Source: Ascidia mentula
Taxonomy: Eukaryota; Chordata; Ascidiacea; Phlebobranchia; Ascidiidae
Length of the DNA: 64,000 bases
NCBI GenBank assembly: GCA_947561715.1
Contig: OX387197.1
Coordinates: 18,956,266-19,020,265 of the forward strand
Direction of reading: 5' to 3'
The translations under genes and the position numbers were made by a program. Of the stretch, positions 1-11,468 are shown piece after piece (position 1 is the stretch's first letter; each line of letters opens with the position of its first letter). The notes below the pieces were generated by a model. The model searched no databases, was not told the origin of the DNA, and was given only the letters and a program-made list of their open reading frames with translations.

Positions 1-399
1 GCGTTTGAACTGCACCTGTTTGTTGATATTTTACCAACTTACGGATGAGTGCAAATCAAGGGTTTCTGTCAGTCTCAATAAAAATAAAAATAAATGCGGC
101 TTTCCAATATTGTTGATGCTGGTGGTGGTTATGGAGGTTTTTGATATACGATAAGTCCCTTCCAACGCTGCAAGTCATTTTGTACGGCATTCATAAGGAA
201 TATAAGGATTAAAATGATCTACTGAAATATCCAAGCTAATTTACCTATAGAGCGAAAAGAGAATTTGCGAACAACATAAAGGTATTGCACTTTTGTCACA
301 GATGTTTAAGTACAAATCAACTAACAAATCAATTTACACAAAAGCAAGTGGAGCCAATAATATGACACTATGGCTAAGCAAAAGCTAAAACCATTAGTA

Positions 400-442
400 C
401 CGTCAGGCCCAGTGATGACTATTGTGACACAGGGTCTGACGG
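400..442. other. Conserved hairpin in array 1 units
   Basis: An 11-bp stem (CCGTCAGGCCC paired with GGGTCTGACGG, one mismatch) closes a 21-nt loop. It recurs in every unit, for example near 4009, 7285, 10560, 14337 and 17857. It may be a structured RNA element, a decayed transposon terminus or chance. No protein is encoded here. Confidence 0.45.
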
Positions 443-1064
443 CATCAACTTACATTTGTGCCAATCATTTCGGTTGTATTTCTCAGCAAAACAGAAACAT
501 TCACAGCACTGTTGACGGGAACAGTCAAGCGTAACCGCTTTTACTTGAACTGTGGCTCAAAGAAAACATTAACATTTCCAATCTGGATATAAGCCCTAAG
601 ACCAGGAAACCCAAGAACGATTATCTAGTGACTTTCACATTTTCCCAAAGCCGATTGCCAGAATTAATGACCCAGTAAAGTCACGGACTTAGTGTACGAC
701 TTAAAACCCGTTAACCGCCACGGTCCCCTGTATGGGACCAACACCTGTAATTACAGCACATTTTTCAAATGCGCATATCTCGCGCTATAGTGGGCCTAGG
801 GACAAAAGGTTTTTACCACTAGATAGCTTGAACACAGTAGTTTTTATAAAAAATAAAAAAAAATTAACTTCCCATTTGAAATTTTTCTCTAATTAGCCAA
901 TTAATTAGAGGCAATTTCTTGCAAAAACTAACAAAAGGTGTGAAAGGAGTGACTGCACATTTGTAAACATTGCTAATTATGTGTTGGTTGTAGCTGAAAA
1001 TGATCTACAGAAGAATTGTAGAGGAGGGTCTAACCTTTCGAACGTTGTGTTCGGTTTCTCTCTA

Positions 1065-1098
1065 TGACGTCACAATGGCGAGATGTGCGCATGCAAAT
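1065..1098 (+). promoter_or_regulatory. CRE / NRF1-like / octamer motif cluster
   Basis: Within 34 bp there is a full cAMP-response element TGACGTCA (1065–1072), an ATGGCG core like a YY1 site, an NRF1-like TGCGCATGC (1086–1094) and the POU octamer ATGCAAAT (1091–1098). The cluster is kept in all units, with the CRE at 4670, 7946, 11225, 15002 and 18522. It looks like a core promoter region but sits about 1.9 kb before the signal-peptide exon. Function is inferred from motifs only. Confidence 0.3.
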
Positions 1099-1376
1099 TT
1101 AGACTGGTGGGATTGCTGTATTTTTTGCGTACAAAACAACAAAATAGCAGGAAGAAATGTACATAACATAAAATAAACATTATGAGGGTGCAGTATAAAA
1201 AAAATAATAATAAAAATTATAATAAATAAAGAAAGAATTTTTTTTTTTTTCGCCAAACCAAAAAAAAATTCCAATTTACAAAAAAAGTAGAAAACCTTCA
1301 TTTATTTTAGTTACAGGTTTTTATTCTGGTTCCATAACACTGGTTTTGCTTCCTAACAATAGACAATTGAGTAATT

Positions 1377-2200
1377 CTTTCCTCAGCATAACAATCGCCA
1401 ATGGTTTTCGGAAGGGTATATCCAAAACATATCCAAAAGTTCCATGATGATGATTTGGTCATGTCACAGTCACATCTTTCATGCATAATTTGCTGTCAAA
1501 GCATCATATATGAAAGCATATTCATGCAATTTGTTCAAGAATCAAACACATATGGGTATGGCGGTGGGCGTCACTCAGTAAATAGGGTCGCTTCAATTTC
1601 ATACAACTGATTTTTTCCTTGTCTTTTTTCTAGAGTGTCTATGTAATGTTGTGACTAAGGCTTATACACTGGTAGTTGGCTTGTTTATTCAATTATTCAC
1701 ATTCTTTTCTTTGCATAACAATCGCCAATTGTTCTCGGAAGGGTATATCCACAAAAAGTTCCATGATGATGATTTGGTCATGTCACAGCATCATATATGG
1801 AAGCATATTCATGCAATTTGTTCAAGAATCAAACACATGTGGGTATGGCTGTGGGCGTCACTCAGTAAATAGGGTCGCTTCAATTTCATACAACTGATTT
1901 TTTCCTTGTCTTTTTTCCAGAGTGTCTATGTAACGTTGTGACTAAGGCTTATACACTGGTAGTTGGCTTGTTTATTCAATTATTCACATTCTTTTCTTTG
2001 CATAACAATCGCCAATTGTTCTCGGAAGGGTATATCCACAAAAAGTTCCATGATGATGATTTGGTCATGTCACAGTCACATCTCTGATGCATAATTTGCT
2101 GTCAAAGCATCATATATGGAAGCATATTCATGCAATTTGTTCAAGAATCAAACACATGTGGGTGTGGCGGTGGGCGTCACCCAGTAACTAGGGTAGTTTC
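1377..2200 (+). repeat. 287-bp sub-repeats, three copies (R1)
   Basis: Three diverged copies are seen by the recurring string CATAACAATCGCCAAT at 1387, 1714 and 2001. Spacing is 327 then 287 bp. The middle copy lacks about 32 bp containing GCATAATTTGCTGTC. Each copy translates into a similar open frame of about 70 codons, but the frames differ between copies and none starts with a family-like sequence, so I treat them as non-coding repeats. Confidence 0.9.
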
Positions 2201-3028
2201 AAATGTATACAGCTGATTCTTTCCTTGTCTTTTTTATACATTGTCTCTTTTATGTTGTGGAAAAGGTTTATATGCACTGGTAGAAGACTTGTCTATTCAA
2301 TTATCACTATATATTGATGTTATGACTTCTTTTTCATCAACTTGCTGACATACACTTACCAGTTAAAAAAAAAACAAAAAAAAACAAAGAAAATAATTTT
2401 TTTAGAGGTGTTGTCAAATTCATCTGCTATCAGTAAGCAAACGCCTGAGCTGTGTAACAAAGCTTACAAGCCCTTTTACAATCAATTACTAACAGCATAA
2501 GTAGGTTATACCAAAAAAACTACCTAAAATTTCAGTTTACTAGACAGCACCGTCGCTCAAAAATATCAAATGCAGCGATCCAGTTTTTTCGCTTCATTGC
2601 GTCTTGGTGTTCACACTGATTCAAAAAAAAGTCGAATTATTTCAAAATTCGCACAATTTCGGGAGTTATGGACATTTTTATACAGGGTACTATGGCTTAG
2701 AAGCTGTTTTAGTAGGGATGGTTGTATTTTTAGGTATAACTACTCGAAAACATGGAGTTATTGAACTGGAAAAGCGATGATTGTGTAGAGTATTAATTTT
2801 CATATGATTTTTGTGTTTTAATTTTTAGTCTCGCGTTTGTAGATAAAAAGTTATAGCTACCTGAACTTAAGCAATCAAAAACCTTAAATTGTTATATTGA
2901 ACGTGGCGCTTAATGGGTTAAAGGGTTAAGCTATAGAACAAATATCGTTTCTTTTGAAACGTATTTCCAAATTTTTTCTGTCGTTTAGGTATTTTGTGGT
3001 AGCGACAAGTTTTGTGTTTTTCTTGAAT

Positions 3029-3293
3029 ATGGAAACCAAACTGTTTTTATTCGTATTCCTGCTACTGGTGATACATTTTTCTGTTAACGGATCAAACGCT
3101 GAAGAAAAGACCAACTTTAAGATGAGGTCGAGTACAACCTATTTGTTCTCTTTTGTTTGTAACTTAGTTTGATTTTCCAGATCCAATTGAAGATGTTTTT
3201 AAACAGCGGGTTTTCATTACCTACAAAAAAATTCTCTTGCAGACAAGAAAAAATCCACAAACGAAGTGTTCAAATGGGACCAGAATTCGTTAG
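3029..3293 (+). CDS. Candidate small secreted protein, R1 copy (two exons)
   Basis: The ATG at 3029 opens a strong signal peptide: METK, a hydrophobic core (LFLFVFLLLVIHFSV), then a likely cleavage after NGSNA before EEKTNFK. The frame ends about 50 codons on, so splicing is needed. The favoured model joins 3029–3131 to 3181–3293 over a 49-bp intron ending TTTTCCAG, giving 71 residues with a basic C-terminal part. Its donor (A|GTACAA) is weak. Two alternatives use a second acceptor at 3242: one ends in a Val-rich membrane segment (stop near 3417), the other in a Gly-rich tail with KR dibasic sites (stop 3385–3387). An AATAAA lies at 3686. The two substitutions in R2/R3 are silent only in the favoured frame. 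No known family was recognised. Confidence 0.42.
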
Positions 3294-4982
3294 ACACGTC
3301 AGAAATCTCAAATATTTTCAAAAACGAAGTGTTGAAGAACAATCTAATCATCCTCGTGGTGGTGGTGGTGGTGTTGGTGCTGGCTAGGTTTTTTAAAACT
3401 CCCTAAAAACCAAAAATATTATGACCAATCATCTATTTGATTCGTCATAATATCCGACAATCACAAGGAACTCAATGTTTACACATACCAAAAGGACATT
3501 CTCATATAGTTATAAGATCATTTAAACAACAGACTACATCAGAAGCACCATTTATCGACATATTACCAAACTGTAAAAAGTGTATATTATACTGTATATT
3601 ATGTGTGTTGCGTTTGAACTGCACCTGTTTGTTGATATTTTACCAACTTACGGATGAGTGCAAATCAAGGGTTTCTGTCAGTCTCAATAAAAATAAAAAA
3701 AAATGCGGCTTTTCAATATTGTTGATGCTGGTGGTGGTTATGGAGGTTTTTGATATACGATAAGTCCCTTCCAACGCTGCAAGTCATTTTGTACGGCATT
3801 CATAAGGAATATAAGGATTAAAATGATCTACTGAAATATCCAAGCTAATTTACCTATAGAGCGAAAAGAGAATTTGCGAACAACATAAAGGTATTGCACT
3901 TTTGTCACAGATGTTTAAGTACAAATCAACTAACAAATCAATTTACACAAAAGCAAGTGGAGCCAATAATATGACACTATGGCTAAGCAAAAGCTAAAAC
4001 CATTAGTACCGTCAGGCCCAGTGATGACTATTGTGACACAGGGTCTGACGGCATCAACTTACATTTGTGCCAATCATTTCGGTTGTATTTCTCAGCAAAA
4101 CAGAAACATTCACAGCACTGTTGACGGGAACAGTCAAGCGTAACCGCTTTTACTTGAACTGTGGCTCAAAGAAAACATTAACATTTCCAATCTGGATATA
4201 AGCCCTAAGACCAGGAAACCCAAGAACGATTATCTAGTGACTTTCACATTTTCCCAAAGCCGATTGCCAGAATTAATGACCCAGTAAAGTCACGGACTTA
4301 GTGTACGACTTAAAACCCGTTAACCGCCACGGTCCCCTGTATGGGACCAACACCTGTAATTACAGCACATTTTTCAAATGCGCATATCTCGCGCTATAGT
4401 GGGCCTAGGGACAAAAGGTTTTTACCACTAGATAGCTTGAACAGCACAGTAGTTTTTATAAAAAAAAATTAACTTCCCATTTGAAATTTTTCTCTAATTA
4501 GCCAATTAATTAGAGGCAATTTCTTGCAAAAACTAACAAAAGGTGTGAAAGGAGTGACTGCACATTTGTAAACATTGCTAATTATGTGTTGGTTGTAGCT
4601 GAAAATGATCTACAGAAGAATTGTAGAGGAGGGTCTAACCTTTCGAACGTTGTGTTCGGTTTCTCTCTATGACGTCACAATGGCGAGATGTGCGCATGCA
4701 AATTTAGACTGGTGGGATTGCTGTATTTTTTGCGTACAAAACAACAAAATAGCAGGAAGAAATGTACATAACATAAAATAAACATTATGAGGGTGCAGTA
4801 TAAAAAAAATAATAATAAAAATTATAATAAATAAAGAAAGAATTTTTTTTTTTTTCGCCGAAGCCAAAAAAAATTCCAATTTACAAAAAAAGTAGAAAAC
4901 CTTCATTTATTTTAGTTACAGGTTTTTATTCTGGTTCCATAACACTGGTTTTGCTTCCTAACAATAGACAATTGAGTAATTC

Positions 4983-5470
4983 TTTCCTCAGCATAACAAT
5001 CGCCAATGGTTTTCGGAAGGGTATGTCCAAAAGTTCCATGATGATGATTTGGTCATGTCACAGTCACATCTTTCATGCATAATTTGCTGTCAAAGCATCA
5101 TATATGGAAGCATATTCATGCAATTTGTTCAAGAATCAAACACATATGGGCATGGCGGTGGGCGTCACTCAGTAAATAGGGTCGCTTCAATTTCATACAA
5201 CTGATTTTTTCCTTGTCTTTTTTCTAGAGTGTCTATGTAATGTTGTGACTAAGGCTTATACACTGGTAGTTGGCTTGTTTATTCAATTATTCACATTCTT
5301 TTCTTTGCATAACAATCGCCAATTGTTCTCGGAAGGGTATATCCACAAAAAGTTCCATGATGATGATTTGGTCATGTCACAGCATCATATATGGAAGCAT
5401 ATTCATGCAATTTGTTCAAGAATCAAACACATGTGGGTGTGGCGGTGGGCGTCACCCAGTAACTAGGGTA
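4983..5470 (+). repeat. 287-bp sub-repeats, two copies (R2)
   Basis: The same string starts near 4992 and 5308. The second copy has the 5' half of the middle R1 copy and the 3' half of the last R1 copy (the GTCACCCAGTAACTAGGG version), so this block looks like an unequal-exchange product that removed one repeat. Confidence 0.88.
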
Positions 5471-6304
5471 GTTTCAAATGTATACAGCTGATTCTTTCCT
5501 TGTCTTTTTTATACATTGTCTCTTTTATGTTGTGGAAAAGGTTTATATGCACTGGTAGAAGACTTGTCTATTCAATTATCACTATATATTGATGTTATGA
5601 CTTCTTTTTCATCAACTTGCTGACATACACTTACCAGTTAAAAACAAAACAAAAAAAAAACAAAGAAAATAATTTTTTTAGAGGTGTTGTCAAATTCATC
5701 TGCTATCAGTAAGCAAACGCCTGAGCTGTGTAACAAAGCTTACAAGCCCTTTTACAATCAATTACTAACAGCATAAGTAGGTTATACCAAAAAAACTACC
5801 TAAAATTTCAGTTTACTAGACAGCACCGTCGCTCAAAAATATCAAATGCAGCGATCCAGTTTTTTCGCTTCATTGCGTCTTGGTGGTCACACTGATTCAA
5901 AAAAAAGTCGAATTATTTCAAAATTCGCACAATTTCGGGAGTTATGGACATTTTTATACAGGGTACTATGGCTTAGAAGCTGTTTTAGTAGGGATGGTTG
6001 TATTTTTAGGTATAACTACTCGAAAACATGGAGTTATTGAACTGGAAAAGCGATGATTGTGTAGAGTATTAATTTTCATATGATTTTTGTGTTTTAATTT
6101 TTAGTCTCGCGTTTGTAGATAAAAAGTTATAGCTACCTGAACTTAAGCAATCAAAAACCTTAAATTGTTATATTGAACGTGGCGCTTAATGGGTTAAAGG
6201 GTTAAGCTATAGAACAAATATCGTTTCTTATGAAACGTATTTCCAAATTTTTTCTGTCGTTTAGGTATTTTGTGGTAGCGACAAGTTTTGTGTTTTTCTT
6301 GAAT

Positions 6305-6569
6305 ATGGAAACCAAACTGTTTTTATTCGTATTCCTGCTACTGGTGATACATTTTTCTGTTAACGGATCAAACGCTGAAGAAAAGACCAACTTTAAGATG
6401 AGGTCGAGTACAACCTATTTGTTCTCTTTTGTTTGTAACTTAGTTTGATTTTCCAGATCCAATTGAAGATGTTTTTAAACAGCGGGTTTTCATTACCTAC
6501 AAAAAAATTCTCTTGCAGACAAGAAAAAATCCACAAACGAAGTGTTCAAATGGAACTAGAATTCGTTAG
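6305..6569 (+). CDS. Candidate small secreted protein, R2 copy
   Basis: The signal-peptide exon is identical to R1 (6305–6407); the favoured second exon is 6457–6569. GGGACC in R1 is GGAACT here. In the favoured frame both changes are silent (Gly-Thr kept). In the membrane-tail frame they create a stop before the hydrophobic segment, and in the Gly-tail frame they change Gly-Pro to Glu-Leu. AATAAA at about 6962. Confidence 0.42.
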
Positions 6570-8258
6570 ACACGTCAGAAATCTCAAATATTTTCAAAAA
6601 CGAAGTGTTGAAGAACAATCTAATCATCCTCGTGGTGGTGGTGGTGGTGTTGGTGCTGGCTAGGTTTTTTAAAACTCCCTAAAAACCAAAAATATTATGA
6701 CCAATCATCTATTTGATTCGTCATAATATCCGACAATCACAAGGAACTCAATGTTTACACATACCAAAAGGACATTCTCATATAGTTATAAGATCATTTA
6801 AACAACAGACTACATCAGAAGCACCATTTATCGACATATTACCAAACTGTAAAAAGTGTATATTATACTGTATATTATGTGTGTTGCGTTTGAACTGCAC
6901 CTGTTTGTTGATATTTTACCAACTTACGGATGAGTGCAAATCAAGGGTTTCTGTCAGTCTCAATAAAAATAAAAAAAAATGCGGCTTTTCAATATTGTTG
7001 ATGCTGGTGGTGGTTATGGAGGTTTTTGATATACGATAAGTCCCTTCCAACGCTGCAAGTCATTTTGTACGGCATTCATAAGGAATATAAGGATTAAAAT
7101 GATCTACTGAAATATCCAAGCTAATTTACCTATAGAGCGAAAAGAGAATTTGCGAACAACATAAAGGTATTGCACTTTTGTCACAGATGTTTAAGTACAA
7201 ATCAACTAACAAATCAATTTACACAAAAGCAAGTGGAGCCAATAATATGACACTATGGCTAAGCAAAAGCTAAAACCATTAGTACCGTCAGGCCCAGTGA
7301 TGACTATTGTGACACAGGGTCTGACGGCATCAACTTACATTTGTGCCAATCATTTCGGTTGTATTTCTCAGCAAAACAGAAACATTCACAGCACTGTTGA
7401 CGGGAACAGTCAAGCGTAACCGCTTTTACTTGAACTGTGGCTCAAAGAAAACATTAACATTTCCAATCTGGATATAAGCCCTAAGACCAGGAAACCCAAG
7501 AACGATTATCTAGTGACTTTCACATTTTCCCAAAGCCGATTGCCAGAATTAATGACCCAGTAAAGTCACGGACTTAGTGTACGACTTAAAACCCGTTAAC
7601 CGCCACGGTCCCCTGTATGGGACCAACACCTGTAATTACAGCACATTTTTCAAATGCGCATATCTCGCGCTATAGTGGGCCTAGGGACAAAAGGTTTTTA
7701 CCACTAGATAGCTTGAACAGCACAGTAGTTTTTATAAAAAAAAATTAACTTCCCATTTGAAATTTTTCTCTAATTAGCCAATTAATTAGAGGCAATTTCT
7801 TGCAAAAACTAACAAAAGGTGTGAAAGGAGTGACTGCACATTTGTAAACATTGCTAATTATGTGTTGGTTGTAGCTGAAAATGATCTACAGAAGAATTGT
7901 AGAGGAGGGTCTAACCTTTCGAACGTTGTGTTCGGTTTCTCTCTATGACGTCACAATGGCGAGATGTGCGCATGCAAATTTAGACTGGTGGGATTGCTGT
8001 ATTTTTTGCGTACAAAACAACAAAATAGCAGGAAGAAATGTACATAACATAAAATAAACATTATGAGGGTGCAGTATAAAAAAAATAATAATAAAAATTA
8101 TAATAAATAAAGAAAGAATTTTTTTTTTTTTCGCCGAAGCCAAAAAAAATTCCAATTTACAAAAAAAGTAGAAAACCTTCATTTATTTTAGTTACAGGTT
8201 TTTATTCTGGTTCCATAACACTGGTTTTGCTTCCTAACAATAGACAATTGAGTAATTC

Positions 8259-8746
8259 TTTCCTCAGCATAACAATCGCCAATGGTTTTCGGAAGGGTAT
8301 GTCCAAAAGTTCCATGATGATGATTTGGTCATGTCACAGTCACATCTTTCATGCATAATTTGCTGTCAAAGCATCATATATGGAAGCATATTCATGCAAT
8401 TTGTTCAAGAATCAAACACATATGGGCATGGCGGTGGGCGTCACTCAGTAAATAGGGTCGCTTCAATTTCATACAACTGATTTTTTCCTTGTCTTTTTTC
8501 TAGAGTGTCTATGTAATGTTGTGACTAAGGCTTATACACTGGTAGTTGGCTTGTTTATTCAATTATTCACATTCTTTTCTTTGCATAACAATCGCCAATT
8601 GTTCTCGGAAGGGTATATCCACAAAAAGTTCCATGATGATGATTTGGTCATGTCACAGCATCATATATGGAAGCATATTCATGCAATTTGTTCAAGAATC
8701 AAACACATGTGGGTGTGGCGGTGGGCGTCACCCAGTAACTAGGGTA
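8259..8746 (+). repeat. 287-bp sub-repeats, two copies (R3)
   Basis: Identical arrangement to R2, with the same fused second copy. Confidence 0.88.
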
Positions 8747-9580
8747 GTTTCAAATGTATACAGCTGATTCTTTCCTTGTCTTTTTTATACATTGTCTCTT
8801 TTATGTTGTGGAAAAGGTTTATATGCACTGGTAGAAGACTTGTCTATTCAATTATCACTATATATTGATGTTATGACTTCTTTTTCATCAACTTGCTGAC
8901 ATACACTTACCAGTTAAAAACAAAACAAAAAAAAAACAAAGAAAATAATTTTTTTAGAGGTGTTGTCAAATTCATCTGCTATCAGTAAGCAAACGCCTGA
9001 GCTGTGTAACAAAGCTTACAAGCCCTTTTACAATCAATTACTAACAGCATAAGTAGGTTATACCAAAAAAACTACCTAAAATTTCAGTTTACTAGACAGC
9101 ACCGTCGCTCAAAAATATCAAATGCAGCGATCCAGTTTTTTCGCTTCATTGCGTCTTGGTGGTCACACTGATTCAAAAAAAAGTCGAATTATTTCAAAAT
9201 TCGCACAATTTCGGGAGTTATGGACATTTTTATACAGGGTACTATGGCTTAGAAGCTGTTTTAGTAGGGATGGTTGTATTTTTAGGTATAACTACTCGAA
9301 AACATGGAGTTATTGAACTGGAAAAGCGATGATTGTGTAGAGTATTAATTTTCATATGATTTTTGTGTTTTAATTTTTAGTCTCGCGTTTGTAGATAAAA
9401 AGTTATAGCTACCTGAACTTAAGCAATCAAAAACCTTAAATTGTTATATTGAACGTGGCGCTTAATGGGTTAAAGGGTTAAGCTATAGAACAAATATCGT
9501 TTCTTATGAAACGTATTTCCAAATTTTTTCTGTCGTTTAGGTATTTTGTGGTAGCGACAAGTTTTGTGTTTTTCTTGAAT

Positions 9581-9845
9581 ATGGAAACCAAACTGTTTTT
9601 ATTCGTATTCCTGCTACTGGTGATACATTTTTCTGTTAACGGATCAAACGCTGAAGAAAAGACCAACTTTAAGATGAGGTCGAGTACAACCTATTTGTTC
9701 TCTTTTGTTTGTAACTTAGTTTGATTTTCCAGATCCAATTGAAGATGTTTTTAAACAGCGGGTTTTCATTACCTACAAAAAAATTCTCTTGCAGACAAGA
9801 AAAAATCCACAAACGAAGTGTTCAAATGGAACTAGAATTCGTTAG
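9581..9845 (+). CDS. Candidate small secreted protein, R3 copy
   Basis: Exons 9581–9683 and 9733–9845 in the favoured model. The sequence matches the R2 copy, including the GGAACT variant. AATAAA at about 10238. Confidence 0.42.
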
Positions 9846-11468
9846 ACACGTCAGAAATCTCAAATATTTTCAAAAACGAAGTGTTGAAGAACAATCTAAT
9901 CATCCTCGTGGTGGTGGTGGTGGTGTTGGTGCTGGCTAGGTTTTTTAAAACTCCCTAAAAACCAAAAATATTATGACCAATCATCTATTTGATTCGTCAT
10001 AATATCCGACAATCACAAGGAACTCAATGTTTACACATACCAAAAGGACATTCTCATATAGTTATAAGATCATTTAAACAACAGACTACATCAGAAGCAC
10101 CATTTATCGACATATTACCAAACTGTAAAAAGTGTATATTATACTGTATATTATGTGTGTTGCGTTTGAACTGCACCTGTTTGTTGATATTTTACCAACT
10201 TACGGATGAGTGCAAATCAAGGGTTTCTGTCAGTCTCAATAAAAATATAAAAAAATGCGGCTTTCCAATATTGTTGATGCTGGTGGTGGTTATGGAGGTT
10301 TTTGATATACGATAAGTCCCTTCCAACGCTGCAAGTCATTTTGTACGGCATTAATAAGGAATATAAGGATTAAAATGATCTACTGAAATATCCAAGCTAA
10401 TTTACCTATAGAGCGAAAAGAGAATTTGCGAACAACATAAAGGTATTGCACTTTTGTCACAGATGTTTAAGTACAAATCAACTAACAAATCAATTTACAC
10501 AAAAGCAAGTGGAGCCAATAATATGACACTATGGCTAAGCAAAAGCTAAACCATTAGTACCGTCAGGCCCAGTGATGACTATTGTGACACAGGGTCTGAC
10601 GGCATCAACTTACATTTGTGCCAATCATTTCGGTTGTATTTCTCAGCAAAACAGAAACATTCACAGCACTGTTGACGGGAACAGTCAAGCGTAACCGCTT
10701 TTACTTGAACTGTGGCTCAAAGAAAACATTAACATTTCCAATCTGGATATAAGCCCTAAGACCAGGAAACCCAAGAACGATTATCTAGTGACTTTCACAT
10801 TTTCCCAAAGCCGATTGCCAGAATTAATGACCCAGTAAAGTCACGGACTTAGTGTACGACTTAAAACCCGTTAACCGCCACGGTCCCCTGTATGGGACCA
10901 ACACCTGTAATTACAGCACATTTTTCAAATGCGCATATCTCGCGCTATAGTGGGCCTAGGGACAAAAGGTTTTTACCACTAGATAGCTTGAACACAGTAG
11001 TTTTTATAAAAAATAAAAAAAAATTAACTTCCCATTTGAAATTTTTCTCTAATTAGCCAATTAATTAGAGGCAATTTCTTGCAAAAACTAACAAAAGGTG
11101 TGAAAGGAGTGACTGCACATTTGTAAACATTGCTAATTATGTGTTGGTTGTAGCTGAAAATGATCTACAGAAGAATTGTAGAGGAGGGTCTAACCTTTCG
11201 AACGTTGTGTTCGGTTTCTCTCTATGACGTCACAATGGCGAGATGTGCGCATGCAAATTTAGACTGGTGGGATTGCTGTATTTTTTGCGTACAAAACAAC
11301 AAAATAGCAGGAAGAAATGTACATAACATAAAATAAGCATTATGAGGAAGCCAAAAAAAATTCCAATTTACAAAAAAAGTAGAAAACCTTCATTTATTTT
11401 AGTTACAGGTTTTTATTCTGGTTCCATAACACTGGTTTTGCTTCCTAACAATAGACAATTGAGTAATT

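Larger units (their letters stand above)
1..3609 (+). repeat. Array 1, unit R1 (3609 bp)
   Basis: First complete unit of a head-to-tail array; position 1 lines up with 3610, 6886, 10162, 13939 and 17459. The window opens in the 3' flank of a preceding unit, so an earlier gene copy lies outside, with its AATAAA at 77–82. In order, the unit holds that 3' flank, a hairpin (400–442), a TTAA-rich motif with a GGTCCC/GGGACC hairpin (701–739), a promoter-like motif cluster (1065–1098), an AT-rich block (about 1190–1255), three sub-repeats (1377–2200), and the candidate gene (3029 on). Nothing else recognisable was seen in 100–1000 or 2230–2900. Confidence 0.97.
3610..6885 (+). repeat. Array 1, unit R2 (3276 bp)
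   Basis: Tandem unit nearly identical to R3 in length and sequence. It is shorter than R1 mainly because it has two rather than three 287-bp sub-repeats. It retains the AT-rich block before the sub-repeats. The shared two-base change in the second exon of the candidate gene (near 6554) is found only here and in R3, so R2 and R3 are sister duplicates. Confidence 0.97.
6886..10161 (+). repeat. Array 1, unit R3 (3276 bp)
   Basis: Same length as R2 with only a few differences visible by eye, all towards its end and start of the next unit (for example the A-run near 10245). It is the product of a very recent duplication with R2, or an assembly duplication. Content and order are as in R2. Confidence 0.97.

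Noticed and set aside
1062-1301. 79-codon hydrophobic frame on the minus strand of R1–R3
   Set aside because: It consists of A/T-run sequence that is deleted in R4 and R5.
3437-3763. 108-codon Cys-rich open frame after the candidate gene, also in R2–R4
   Set aside because: No ATG start, cut short in R5 by one base change, and it covers the AATAAA region; more likely 3' untranslated sequence.
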